In this document: piece after piece, positions 12,228 through 25,327 of the stretch | Layout: every line of letters begins with the position of its first letter | Position numbering within the stretch: the stretch's first letter is position 1 | NCBI GenBank assembly: GCA_963662155.1 | Contig: OY759270.1 | Coordinates: 53,776,374 to 53,840,373 of the forward strand | Origin: Lamellibrachia columna | Taxonomy: Eukaryota; Annelida; Polychaeta; Sabellida; Siboglinidae | Length of the DNA stretch: 64,000 bases | Direction of reading: 5' to 3' | Notes under the pieces: model-generated | Database searches by the model: none | What the model was told of the DNA's origin: nothing | Seen by the model: only the letters and a program-made list of their open reading frames with translations | Position numbers and translations under genes: made by a program

Positions 12228-12350
12228 TCCAATATGAAGAAGCCTCTCACCTTAAGTCTCTACAAGGAGTCTAGTCACAGCCAAACATTATTTTATTCCA
12301 ATATGAAGAAGCCTCTCACCTTAAGTCTCTACAAGGAGTCTAGTCTCCTC
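12228..12350. repeat. tandem duplication covering the CDKN1 stop codon
   Basis: A block of about 55-60 bp (TATTTTATTCCAATATGAAG ... CTACAAGGAGTCTAGT) occurs twice, at about 12228-12278 and 12290-12345. The second copy contains the last codons and stop of the CDKN1 gene on the minus strand. The first copy lies in its 3' untranslated region and repeats the stop-codon context. Each copy carries an AATAAA on the minus strand, giving two possible polyadenylation signals close together. Confidence 0.85.
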
Positions 12351-12390
12351 TTGGCATTTGTGTTGCACTTCTTTTTCTGTTGGAAATAAT
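12329..12390 (-). CDS. CDKN1: CDKN1 exon 2 (PIP-box-like C-terminus)
   Basis: A 62-bp terminal exon after the acceptor CTTCCCATTACAG. It supplies the two bases needed to complete the split codon and then encodes YFQQKKKCNTNAKRRLDSL and a stop. An aromatic pair followed by lysines matches the C-terminal PCNA-binding/nuclear-localisation tail of p21/p27-type inhibitors. Confidence 0.75.
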
Positions 12391-15018
12391 CTGTAATGGG
12401 AAGAATGGCGTGGTTAAATATAATTATAAACCAATGATATTCACATAGTGCAATCACGGCACAATACCAAACATATATTAAAGTACACATCTGAGAAAAA
12501 CAAATAAACTGATGACTTAAACAAAAGCCTTACTTTCTTGGTTATTTAATTTTACATGAGATATACTACTATATCGTGAAATTATTTCCTGGATACCAGT
12601 GCTGGTCAGTACCAACACATGAGCCAAATAAAACGACTCCGATCATATGACAACAATTAAACCAGCAAATGATAGACAACAAACTGACAGCTGTAAATGT
12701 ACACCTGTCAGAACAAAGGGTGTGGCCTGGTGTAAGTCAGAGCAGATGGCTATTCTTCAGTGTAGCTGTCAGCTGCTCAGTTTACTATGCGCTGTAATAA
12801 AATATCTTGCTAAATTAATTTTTCTTGACTGACAATTTCGTGCAACTGTACCATAATTTGTGTCAGTTATGACCTAAAATGTTGGTTGAATCCCGTCTCA
12901 ATATAGTATCTGCTCATCGATTATTATGCAAATTGCTACTCAAAGTAAATCTCTGTTGCAGGATTCGATTGCATTTTGGCAAGATTAAGAAGAAATTGGT
13001 GGGCCAGGCAATTTTACACGGCAAGGTAAGTTTACATGATACGTGAATTGTTTGCGCATACAAGCAATGAGGACATATATTGACATAATATCCATACTAT
13101 AGTCACATGCAGCTGGGAAAGCGAAATTATGAAATTGCAAAAGAGAAGAGCCTCAACGCCGTTCAGTCGAACCAGTAATGGCAGTGGAAACTCGTGCGAC
13201 GTAAAGAAGCTGTTTGGCGTGAACGTTTCCGGAACGCGTAATGAAGCCATGCAACCTATGTTAACGTATGCTGATTGGTTCACGTGAACAAGGGCGGCAG
13301 CTAGGTCCCTGCCCCGGGACGCTTGTCACGTACGCGGCCAGGCGTGACCTGCAGCAGATCGGCCAGCAAAGGACGCGTCGAGCGACGCCGCGCAAGGCAC
13401 TTGGCGCCTGCCAAAAGTTTTTAGTTTTGGCCGGTAGTCATTAAACATAATATATACTATCAACACTGCGCTGTATATCACAACAAAACGACCAAACATA
13501 AACTGGTACGTTGTTTATTTTAAAATCCGCCGATTAAAAATTATGATTTGTTGGCTAAATTAGCTGACTCCCAAAACACAACAAAGCTAAAATACACACA
13601 TTCGGTAATGATTAATGGCTAGACGCAGCCTAGAGAGTATTTTAGAGACGGGGACATTTCTGGTAAGTTTTGGTCGACTGTCAAGCCAGCCTCCTGGCCG
13701 CCATACTGCAGACACCGGTTGTGAGGAGAATTGACGATGATTGAGCACATGACGTGTTGCAAGCATTTTGCTACTCTAGTAATTTATTCACTGCAAATGT
13801 CAGTGTCAAATGCATTTGTAGCTGGATACCGAAGCCGTCACTATATATTCAGCAATCTGCAGCGATGGTTGCCATATCATGATTTAGCCAGGAGCAAATT
13901 TTGACGAAACAGCATAAATAGGTCAACGCCGACTACGACCGTTTGGAGAATATCCAAGAATCCCGCATCGTATTCGCTTGAGACCCGCCTTATCTGTAAT
14001 TCCACAGCTGTGGTGCATATTAGATAAGAAACGCCATGGCGGGGAACCAATATCGGCCGTATAGCGACAACACTTGGGCACCATACAAAGGAATACGTAA
14101 CATTCGCCAGGTACGGGCGACGCGTAAGTCACTGACGGGCTGCAACTTTTACCACTTAAAACCAGGACGCGTAAACAAGCCGCACTGAACTCTGTACTGC
14201 CTGATGAGTTGGGTATCCAGGGGTGCTAAGGGGTGCGCCTGGTTGCCGGGGGGGGGGGGGGAACCTTTAGCCCGCTCCAGGGTCGGTCGTCTGTCACTCA
14301 GTGTCAGCCGTAGTACTACTACCAGCGTACGGCTGAGCGCGCACAAGGCCAGCCTCGGTGCATTTCAAACTGGCAACGGCTCAACGGTCGCCCCCTCCTG
14401 CAATTAACCTATTTGCGCCTATTGAAATGGCGAGATAAGTGAGGAAATCGCGAGTACTAGTCGTTGTACAACCACAACATCAATACACAATAACGATACC
14501 GGTAGATATCCACTTCATAACAACGAACACATTATGAATGTTTGTACTTCGACTTTTACAGCGCAAACAATTGGCTCACCTGGTATACGTCGCCGCGTCG
14601 AACTCGTACTTCTCCGTTGTGTTTTACACCTATCTGACGACGTCTGTTTGTCCTTCGAGCACTCCGTCTCACACTTAGCGTCACACCTTGTATCCGTGTC
14701 TGGCGGACAACTCACTTCGCCGTCTTCCGCCGTGGTCGTGGACACTGACGTCATGCCGGACAGCGAATACGCCATTGGCACATTCTCGTCACCCTCCGTC
14801 ACCGGGTGCCACTCGTAACGACCCGACTGCGGCGTACAGGTTGTGAAGTCGAAGTTCCACTTGTCCGCCGTCTGCTTGGCCAAGACCGCCTTACTCTCGT
14901 CGAGCACTCGCTTCAAGTCGGCGTGGTCGACCTTGCCGAACAAACGCCGACATACCTTCGACTTGACCGGCGAGCTGCCGGGCTGACGCGCAACCATCGT
15001 CGCTCCGTTGACGCTCAT
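12329..15018 (-). CDS. CDKN1: CDK inhibitor of the Cip/Kip (p21/p27) family, two exons
   Basis: The spliced product binds cyclin-CDK complexes and restrains G1/S entry, by family. Exon 1 is 15018-14580 and exon 2 is 12390-12329. The joined frame is 501 bp, 166 aa, close to p21 (164 aa). The CDI domain is clear: cyclin-docking CRRLFG at residues 23-28, a helix to about residue 52, then KWNFDF (53-58) and GRYEW (66-70), all family signatures. The middle is Ser/Thr/Lys-rich and disordered. The intron starts GTGAGC and ends TTACAG; the split Asp codon joins RRRIP to DYFQQKKK, giving a p21-type PIP-box-like tail followed by basic residues. The ATG at 15018 is chosen because the upstream in-frame codon is GTG. 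An inverted CCAAT box lies about 155 bp upstream. Family call is strong; exon 2 rests on splice phase and motif. Confidence 0.9.
12391..14579 (-). other. CDKN1 intron
   Basis: 2.19 kb, GTGAGC to TACAG on the minus strand. No nested gene or transposon with readable ends was found. It contains a poly-G run near 14250. Confidence 0.7.
14580..15018 (-). CDS. CDKN1: CDKN1 exon 1 (CDI domain)
   Basis: It runs from the ATG to CAG|GTGAGC, ending one base into a codon. If not spliced, the frame would continue about 20 codons into the intron and stop, with no family resemblance. Confidence 0.9.
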
Positions 15019-15270
15019 CGTTGATAGCACGTACTCCTACCGGCAAACACACAAGCTCACGTTGAAAACACCCCACTACTTTCGACTACCCGACGCACAC
15101 TGATGGCCACCCCGCATCGCTCCCCGGTTAAATCGCGCACAACGGAGCGATCTGGTGATTGACAGCTACAATGTGATTGGCTGACGCCAGGCGTTGTGGG
15201 CGTGACTTGGACGACAGCCAGATCGAGTGGTGTGTCTGTAGTTTATTTAATGTACACCAGATGGCAGCAC
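15019..15270 (-). promoter_or_regulatory. CDKN1 5' flank / candidate promoter
   Basis: It is CpG-rich. On the minus strand there is CAGCCAATCAC (CCAAT box, about 15172-15182), a weak TATA-like GATTTAACC near 15130, and GTCACGCCC near 15200. A CTCF-like 13-mer, ACACCAGATGGCA, lies at 15254-15266 on the plus strand with one mismatch to the core consensus. The transcription start is not determinable here. Confidence 0.45.
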
Positions 15271-17185
15271 AGCTGGCCACTGAAACTTGCTTGTAAACCT
15301 AGTGGACAGACTACGCGAGTTCTGAATGTTTATTTAGAGTTACATCACCTATCCACGACGGATAACTGTACACACGGTTCTCAATTTCTACGGTGTCCGT
15401 TATATTATATAGTTTTCACCGTAGCAGCTAATGGGACACTCAAGTATAGTGTGCATTAATCATGCCTCTCCTCCGAACGAACCCCCCATTTTTTAGATAA
15501 TTAGTTTTGACTGTAATATTTTTGAATGAGAAACCCCCGGCTAATTGTGTATGCCCAAACCCCTTTTCAAAACCACGGAGACGGGCCTGATGGAATAATT
15601 GCCGGACGCAACTTGATTGTCAGCGCAACGTAACGCGATGTTACAGACGAGACATGCGGCTGCTTTATGTATTCAATAGATTTCAAAATCCACATGTTTA
15701 TAACTTTACCCTGACAGCCAACGCGTAGGCCTACATAGTAATATTTTAACGCTATTGCATGCATAGCATTTCTAGAGTGACAAATTAGTAAATACATCAT
15801 TAGCATCGAATATTTGCCAGCACGTTGAAAGAACCAATATTCTTGTATTAATAAATACATGCGATAGAATTCAGGAAATACATTTTGGAAAATTGTAAAA
15901 ATAATTAGAAAATTAGAAAAGTAATTTGAAAATTAAAAAAAATTTAAACTTGTCTAAATAATCTGAACATTTTCTACATAATTTGAAAATTTTCAAAATA
16001 AATAAAAAATTTGCATCATTTGGAAATTGCACCTGTCAAAATAACTTTAAAAATGTAAAACATAACTAGAACATTTTCAAATTCATTTGAAAATCGTAAA
16101 AAATAATTTGAACATTTTCAACATAATTTGAACCTTTTAAAAATAATTTGAAAATTGTCATATCATTTGGAAATTGCACCTGTGGCGTATCTAGGATCTC
16201 GCAAAGGGGAGGCTAAAGGGAGAGCAAGTTTAGTCACCCATTAGTTTCCCATGCTACCATTTGGTGGCGCAACAAGTATATCATAACATTAGGCCAAAGG
16301 GGGCATGACCCAATGACCCTTAAATAAGCCACTGAGTGCAGCAATGCAGCAGTTCATGACAGGTCTTACGGACCGCATTGCTACACTACTGCCCCCTGGC
16401 GGGTTGTTTCAGGGATAATTGCAAAAACAGCACTAATAAAACCCCGGTCGTTCATTTGAAACAACCACAAGACAAGTGTGTTTTGGGTCACGTGTTTTGC
16501 TTTCGTTTCTTGTATCTGTAATCGATGTCATAAGACAAACTGTTAGCTGTAGTCGGTGTCTTGTGATAAAGAATCGACTGCAATTCGGGGCGGGTCTAAG
16601 CTTGTTGGCAGAGGGTCTCAATCAGTCGTAGTCATATGTCATTCTACTTACGAACCGGAGGGGCGGGGCATGTGTCGTTCTACTTACAGAAGGGCTAATA
16701 TTAGCTGGTTGCTAATACTTCAGTCTTTACATTGACACTAGTTCCGATGTATACGTTGTCCTTTATCGTAATATTTGTCACGGACGCATATGTGTCTAAG
16801 ACCCCCCTCCATGGCCTATGGGGGTCTTGAGACCCCTAAGAACCCCCTGGATCCGCTGCTGGCAATATCTCTGGCAACACCATCGAAAAGACTGATGACA
16901 TCATGACTGTCAATAGACTGGTGAGAACATAAAGTTGACTCATAATGGTACCCAGCATATGCTTGTTATGTTGTTAGAAACAAAATACAGTAGTACATAT
17001 CCCTCCCGCCCTATCGGTTTCAAGGATGGAACAACGTCTTCAAAGAGCCGTTCCTGTGTATCAGGAGTAGAACACGTCCCAAACATTGTTAAACTCAATA
17101 ATAATTATAATGTATTATTTGTAAGTTAATATCTTGTTGAATAACTCATTCGTGCAGCAATGGTTCCCACATATAATGTATGGCA
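15271..17185. other. intergenic with A/T-rich decayed repeat
   Basis: From about 15885 to 16180 the sequence is a degenerate tandem theme of ATAATTTGAAAATT and CATTTTC. At 16185-16260 it carries a copy of a dispersed repeat beginning GTATCTAGGATCTCGCAAAG, also found near 18645 and on the minus strand at 48972. No gene recognised. Confidence 0.5.
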
Positions 17186-17214
17186 AGTACACAATATGAC
17201 TCAGCATAACTGTA

Positions 17215-17515
17215 TAACTATCAGCACGAGTGTCGTACTGTCAGCAAGACACGACTGACGCAGGCCTACTGTCAGCACGACAGACGTACTGTTATCACGA
17301 CTGACGTACAGTCAGCACGACTGACGTTCTGTCAGCATGACTATTGTACTTGCAGCAGCAGTTCATACTGTCAGCACGAATGCCGTACAATACCCCCTGT
17401 GCAACTATCGTATAGTCAGCAAGATTATCGTATTGTCAGCACGACTATGGTACTGTCACGAATGTGGTACTGTCACGACTGTGGTACATACATGTCATAC
17501 TGTTATGACTGTCGT
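17215..17515. repeat. degenerate 20-bp repeat
   Basis: At least a dozen diverged copies of a 19-22-bp word of the form GTACTGTCAGCACGACTGAC. The frame also reads as short open frames, without meaning. Confidence 0.8.
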
Positions 17516-17529
17516 ACAACTGACCGTCA

Positions 17530-18550
17530 CCTGCTTTCCCAGTCTCTCTACTGGTGTATTTATATCACCGAACACATTCTCCAGAACTTGATAAATACCC
17601 ACATGTTAGTCACACGAGTTGAGTACGTTTTTCTTACTATTCAATTTACGAATTGTCGCCCTCCTTTCGAAAACACACTCTTCGCCCGTCGGTACGAGTA
17701 CTCCGTCTGAAAAAAAAACACTTTCTACTTACAGGCATTGTGTCCGAGGACCGTCGCTTATTAAACTCTCCTGTTTCGTGGTGTGACAAACACAACGACA
17801 CTGGTCCACGAACGTCTACTGATACTCTAGGCCGAGTGTCGTTGCCGCGTGCGTCCGTTACTTGTCGAATCGAACCGCGCTCTGAGTACATTGTTCGAGC
17901 GAGTTCTTTCTTAAGTTCGAACCGCGCCGCGACGTGTTCAGACACGTCCGCTACCGCCGCCGACCGAGTGGCTGGACGCCCACACCGACCCGGCGGCCGT
18001 GCCTCGCCAGACTCGTCACGACCCGCATTCGTTGCATCCCAGGACCCACTGATTACTGGACGTGTTCTATCTCGCGTTAGTTACATCTTTCCCGTGTCTC
18101 CTTATCAGATGTGTACAACTCGGATCTTCGCTGTACAATCACAAGTCATAGTAAATTCACTGTTTGCGTAATCAGTTGTAATTTCTATTACGCAATCACC
18201 TGTAATTATCTTCCAAACACGTGCATTTCCGCGTCGACTATCAACTGTTATGATGTTATATAGGCCAGTGTGTTTTGGGGTATGTCTGTTTGCTTTAAGA
18301 ACAGCGAGTGAGTTCGCGCGGTGTGTTTGGTGTTTAGGTGAGTCACACTGAACGTAGAACGACGAGGCCTTTTCAGACCCCCTTCCCCTGCCCCGTCCAG
18401 ATTAAAAACAGGCCACTGGCGGATGTTTTGATGAAAGAAAATCTGCCGTGTCAATTTGCCATTATTTACGTTTCTTATTACGGTCTTAAAAAACCCCATC
18501 CGTTTTATGGGGTAGGCGCTGTTATAACGTATGCGCGCGCACGCAGGAAT
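17530..18550. other. CpG-rich intergenic DNA, no gene recognised
   Basis: A 172-codon plus frame (17653-18171) and an antisense frame cover GC-rich DNA. Neither shows a known domain, a good start context or splice boundaries, so no gene is called. Confidence 0.4.
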
Positions 18551-18556
18551 GCGCGC

Positions 18557-18617
18557 ACTCACTCACTCACTCACTCACTCACTCACTCACTCACTCACTC
18601 ACTCACTCACTCACTCA
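18557..18617. repeat. (ACTC)n microsatellite
   Basis: About 15 uninterrupted tetranucleotide units. Confidence 0.97.
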
Positions 18618-18639
18618 TTTACTGCGATAACAATGGCAT

Positions 18640-18720
18640 AGACCCTGTATCCAGTATCTCACAAAGGGGAGGTCAAATGGGATCCATCCTAGTCACCCAT
18701 TCATTGACCTGGTAACTTGT
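18640..18720 (+). repeat. copy of dispersed repeat family (TATCTAGGATCTCGCAAAGG)
   Basis: CAGTATCTCACAAAGGGGAGG followed by CTAGTCACCCATTCATTGACC matches the segments at 16185-16260 and, inverted, 48972-48890. The 48.8-kb copy has inverted ends, suggesting that the family derives from a short DNA transposon. Confidence 0.6.
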
Positions 18721-20012
18721 AGTGACGCAGCATGTTACATACGAAAATAATCAAAACATTGTGAAAGGGACACCACTGCTCGGCAAACCGACGGACCGCC
18801 CCTCACAATGTGGTGTGTCAATACGACGACTATGTATAAGTCGGCATCTGACATCAGCTCCAAAATTACGACGATGGCGTCATCGACTGGTGGTCGCTCG
18901 ATAACGGCGCATTGTGAAACTCGGTCTATATAGACCGGATCTATAATGTGCACCCGAGCGTGCAACGCCTTATCACGCACAAGGGGCGGATCGCGTTTTT
19001 AAGGCATGTTTCTATGTGCACGTAGGCGTGTTCACCCAGGCGGACTTCCCATTAAGTATCGGCTCACTGAGTTTCTAGAGTGTACATTAAATGTAGTCTT
19101 AACATTGTTTTTAATTATTTACCGATGGTGTTTAGCTAATACGTGGCTATTGGGACAGAAATAGAGAAGTTAGCTAACTGAAATATTTTTGTTTACTATT
19201 GACACAATGTGAAGAAATACAAGTCGTGTAAATTTAATCGTTGGGTCGACGGATACCATTCATTTAGCTGATTACGGAACAGTTTCATGAGTTCTTTAAT
19301 CAGTAGCATACACGGGTGGCTGTGGGCATAATACGCCCTCTCGCTCCCAGAAGAACAGGGCCTACCCGGGTATAAAGGGGTGTGCATGTTCATTTTTCAA
19401 GACCGTATTTCCGTTCTTTTAGTGTCTCACGGGAAGAAACATTTTGACAAATTAAAAAAACAATAACTGATTAGCGTGTTCACTATTTGTGCACCACTGT
19501 TGGTGCTTTTCAATTATGGGACTATAGTGAAATAACTGGTTTTATTCACCAATGATCGAACGACTTCACACATCGGTCACACATACACCTGGGACTTGCT
19601 AGGTCACACATAAATAGATATTTATATAAATAACTACTGCCGTATTTTCTCCAAACAACGGGTCCTGATAGAATGACTGTAACCAGTGTTCTCGCTGGTA
19701 CGGGGCCAGTCAGCATTGTGCACGACAGTTAACGGGGCCAGTCACTGGGTTTCCGAGGTTTATGTTTTAGTTACCGGTGGAGCACGATTTCTTTCCTTGT
19801 TTGACACACATGGCCAGTGAGCAGTGCGGGCGGGTGTTAAAAACGTCTCCAGAAACGTCTCAGCGGTTTATCTTACTGAAATAGTTCATAACTGCTCCGA
19901 GGATTACACCACGTACTGGTTACATTTGCCATTATTTACGTCTCTGGTTACGACTTTTAAAAAGCACATAAATTTGTTGGCATTTCTTTATATTTGTAGC
20001 ATTTCTTCATAC
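18721..20012. other. intergenic, no gene recognised
   Basis: Short frames only; no repeats with readable ends. Confidence 0.4.
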
Positions 20013-20017
20013 CGCCA

Positions 20018-21060
20018 GTGCGAGACACGCCAACACATAGACCCTACGTGGAGACACGCCAACACATAGACCCTACGTGGAGACACGCCAACACATAGAC
20101 CCTACGTGGAGACACGCCAACACACAGACCCTACGTGGAGACACGCCAACACACAGACCCTACGTGGAGACACGCCAACACACAGACCCTACGTGGAGAC
20201 ACGCCAACACACAGACCCTACGTGGAGACACGCCAACACACAGACCCTACGTGGAGACACGCCAACACATAGACCCTATGTGGAGACACGCCAACACACA
20301 GACCCTACGTGGAGACACGCCAACACACAGACCTACGTGGAGACACGCCAACACACAGACCCTACGTGGAGACACGCCAACACACAGACCCTACGTGGAG
20401 ACACGCCAACACATAGACCCTAAGTGGAGACACGCCAACACATAGACCCTACGTGGAGACACGCCAACACACAGACCCTACGTGGAGACACGCCAACACA
20501 CAGACCCTACGTGGAGACACGCCAACACACAGACCCTACGTGGAGACACGCCAACACACAGACCCTACGTGGAGACACGCCAACACACAGACCCTACGTG
20601 GAGACACGCCAACACACAGACCTACGTGGAGACACGCCAACACACAGACCCTACGTGGAGACACGCCAACACACAGACCCTACGTGGAGACACGCCAACA
20701 CATAGACCCTAAGTGGAGACACGCCAACACATAGACCCTACGTGGAGACACGCCAACACACAGACCCTACGTGGAGACACGCCAACACATAGACCCTACG
20801 TGGAGACACGCCAACACACAGACCCTACGTGGAGACACGCCAACACACAGACCCTACGTGGAGACACGCCAACACATAGACCCTACGTGGAGACACGCCA
20901 ACACATAGACCCTACGTGGAGACACGCCAACACATAGACCCTACGTGGAGACACGCCAACACACAGACCCTACGTGGAGACACGCCAACACATAGACCCT
21001 ATGTGGAGACACGCCAACACACAGACCCTACGTGGAGACACGCCAACACATAGACCCTAC
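20018..21060. repeat. 29-bp satellite array, about 36 copies
   Basis: Near-identical head-to-tail copies of a 29-bp unit containing GAGACACGCCAACAC and GACCCTACGTG. Variants are C/T in ACACA/ACATA, a few TATG/TAAG changes and two units missing one base (near 20333 and 20619). Blocks of variants recur in the same order, e.g. around 20259-20430 and 20540-20720, indicating duplication of multi-unit segments. 29 is not a multiple of three, so all frames are open by repetition. Confidence 0.97.
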
Positions 21061-21664
21061 GCTTTATCTGACCAGGAAAGGTAAAAACACATATTTTGTT
21101 GCATGGATTGGGAAAGAAAACCTTTTGCAAATCCGCAATCACAAGAGTTTTCTCTCGGATGCAAGTGGAAGACTTCGTCCCGGCCAGGCTCGAGTGTGAA
21201 ATCCCAGTTAGGTTCATATGATTACGTAGCTTTGGTTAGGATAGTACGCGGCCAAAAATGCATTCGTTCTAGTAGCATTTTATATCAAAATATTTATCTT
21301 AGTTCGAGCGTTTACGATAAAATTTTGGAGCCACTATTACCCCCATGAGCACATTCTTGTTAACACCGTCTGTATCATCAGCAGTACTTCTTTAGCATTC
21401 CAAACATTCCTGCCAAATAACGCGTGTTCGCTACGACAGCCGCGCGAAAAATGACGCGTTGCTCTCCCTTTAGCGACGACGACGCAACGGTAGAAATGCC
21501 GGGGCTTTTCAAATGACGCTAAGGTATGTGCGGCGTCCGTAGGTATTTCCTCGGACGTGCCCCGCTAGAGGGCACAGCGACAGTGTCACAACACGACAAT
21601 TCCACACATTGTGTCGACACTGTCTTGTGCACGAAGCAAAATGTTGCACTCGACCCTCGCGATT
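21061..21664. other. intergenic, no gene recognised
   Basis: A 600-bp CpG-rich spacer between the 29-bp satellite and the (CACG)n tract; no domain seen. Confidence 0.4.
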
Positions 21665-21666
21665 AC

Positions 21667-21830
<164 letters not shown>

Positions 21831-21861
21831 CACGAAAGAATGCACGCACACAAGCGCAGTC

Positions 21862-21863
<2 letters not shown>

Positions 21864-21937
<74 letters not shown>
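21864..21937. repeat. (TA)n microsatellite
   Basis: About 36 TA units, directly after the CACG tract. Confidence 0.97.
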
Positions 21938-22835
<898 letters not shown>

Positions 22836-22967
22836 TACATCCCCACACCACTGAATTCACAACCCAATTATTCATTATGCAGAATACTAGGAAACGAGCT
22901 TTGTCAATGATCGCCAATCGCAGCGTCCGACGACCAACGTCAGATTACGTAGGAGAAAACCTTCCCT

Positions 22968-23795
22968 GTCAGCCACCCCCGACACCCACACGCGTTACCC
23001 TCCGCCGTCAGCCACCCCCGACACCCACACGCGTTACCCTCCGCCGTCAGCCACCCCCGACACCCACACGCGTTACCCTCCGCCGTCAGCCACCCCCGAC
23101 ACCCACACGCGTTACCCTCTCCCGTCAGCCACCCCCGACACCCACACGCGTTACCCTCCGCCGTCAGCCACCCCCGACACCCACACGCGTTACCCTCCGC
23201 CGTCAGCCACCCCCGACACCCACACGCGTTACCCTCTCCCGTCAGCCACCCCCGACACCCACACGCGTTACCCTCTCCCGTCAGCCACCCCCGACACCCA
23301 CACGCGTTACCCTCCGCCGTCAGCCACCCCCAACACCCACACGCGTTACCATCCCCCGTCAGCCATCCCCGAAACCCACACGCGTTACCCTCCGCCGTCA
23401 GCCACCCCCAACACCCACACGCGTTACCATCCCCCGTCAGCCACCCCCGACACCCACACGCGTTACCCTCCGCCGTCAGCTATCCCCGAAACCCACACGC
23501 GTTACCCTCCGCCGTCAGCCACCCCCGACACCCACACGAGTTACCATCCCCCGTCAGCCACCCCCGACACCCACACGCGTTACCCTCTCCCGTCAGCCAC
23601 CCCCGACACCCACACGCGTTACCCTCCGCCGTCAGCCACCCCCAACACCCACACGCGTTACCATCCCCCGTCAGCCATCCCCGACACCCACACGCGTTAC
23701 CCTCCGCCGTCAGCTATCCCCGAAACCCACACGCATTACCCTCCGCCGTCAGCCACCCCTGATACCCATAATCGTTACCCTCCCCCGTCACAAAC
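22968..23795. repeat. 39-bp minisatellite, about 21 copies
   Basis: The unit is 39 bp, containing CAGCCACCCCCGACACCCAC and ACGCGTTACCCTC. Because 39 is three times 13, one plus frame stays open for 425 codons as a Gln-Pro-Pro-Pro-Thr-Pro-Thr-Arg-Val-Thr repeat. It opens through the upstream microsatellite, lacks splice or start context and ends just after the array, so it is not called a gene. Confidence 0.93.
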
Positions 23796-24975
23796 GTTTA
23801 TGCTATAAAGTACGTGTTAATTATTGAAAGCGTCATTACAGGAGCCTGGCAAACGGTGGTAATAACCTATATTTCTCAGCATGTCCAACCAGGTCAGTAA
23901 ACGAAAGATTCACTCCTCTTTACAAATATATATCCGTAGATCTCAGTCGAGCGCGTGAGGTCCGAGCTTATCGAAGATCCCCGCAAGGTGTATTATAATC
24001 GGCTCAAATTTCTTATCATATTGACGTTGTGTGAATACGATAATTATAATCCAGCACACGTGGACACCTGGAGCCGTCGCCACCATAAGACATGCCGAGA
24101 CATGTCTCAACGCTTCTGTGGTAATTCAACATAATGAGCGGTAATGACAGTGACCTGGGCGAGGACATCGCCCGCACACAAGTGGCGCCATTCAATGGAG
24201 CAGACGACACGGCCGCGTTACGACACACTGCGCGGGAACCAACCTCAGCGCCAGTGTCGTAGGGCCATGGGCCATGCCCCAAATACCGATTTTGTTTTGG
24301 AGTTAGTAAACCCCCCACTAGGGGCTCTCTTCCCAGACATCCACGGATGGCCCCTTCAATAAATCCTGCCTGGTCGCCGCACATTTGCGAGTTCAGTTCA
24401 ATATATTAAGCCTAAGAGCCTATATCGTCAATACTCCCGTTGGCAACCATAAGGCCTATATTATAACAGTTTCTGTTATTGCAAAAAGTGGGCTACGAAC
24501 AATTACCATTAAACACACTTAAGGCCTACGAGCCTGCCCACTCGGATGCCACGTTTTGACTGAATCACCATGCAGTCTTGCTTTCTCAGAAAAACTGCAA
24601 ACAATTGTGGTGCATCTTATCGCACAAACCATCTAGATTATATTCTGAATTGGCACCGTAGTGACGTGATGGTAATCGCTACAACAAACCCCTGTGATAA
24701 TACCTCGCGCTCATACCCCGCACAGTCCCGCTGTGTCTAATGGCCACACCCTCCACATTGTACCCGTCCTTCACCCTTCAGTCCGAACATTTCTCCGCAC
24801 AGTATAAGGACATGCGTCATTTACTAATTATGGCATGTAATAGGCTAATGTGCTGTAATTATTAATTCATAAATAGTTTGCGGTTTAAACAATAGGTCTA
24901 AGTATACATATTCCATTATCAAACTCTGTAATTAATGTTCGTACATTGCAGCAAACCCTACAGTACAACCACATT
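23796..24975. other. intergenic, no gene recognised
   Basis: No exon, RNA gene or transposon end recognised. Copies of AGGCCTA-type words near 24400-24520 are short and irregular. Confidence 0.4.
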
Positions 24976-24982
24976 ATCCACG

Positions 24983-25195
24983 ATGTGCAAAGCAACTGCG
25001 GCCATGGGGCCCACGTCAAAGCAACTGCGGCCATGGGGCCCACGTCAAAGCAACTGCGGCCATGGGGCCTACGTCAAAGCAACTGCGGCCATGGGGCCCA
25101 CGTCAAAGCAACTGCGGCCATGGGGCCCACGTCAAAGCAACTGCGGCCATGGGGCCCACGTCAAAGCAACTGCGGCCATGGGGCCCACGTCAAAA
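24983..25195. repeat. 29-bp minisatellite
   Basis: Just over seven copies of a 29-bp unit with AAAGCAACTGCGGCCATGG and GGCCCACGTC. Almost identical copies. Confidence 0.95.
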
Positions 25196-25327
25196 TGGAC
25201 ATGCACATTCCATTAAATATATTGTTATACATACATCATACCCGGGCCTTTTATGAAAGTTTGTAAGACACGCCAAATATTTTAAGAAAAGTGCGAGAAA
25301 AAAAAATGTGTGACTCACGGTTTGGGA

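Noticed and set aside
17653..18171. 172-codon plus-strand frame in CpG-rich DNA
   Set aside because: No recognisable domain, and an antisense frame is open too; GC-rich DNA has few stops by chance.
20018..21060. Could the 29-bp array be a CRISPR array?
   Set aside because: Units are directly contiguous with no unique spacers, and the genome is animal.
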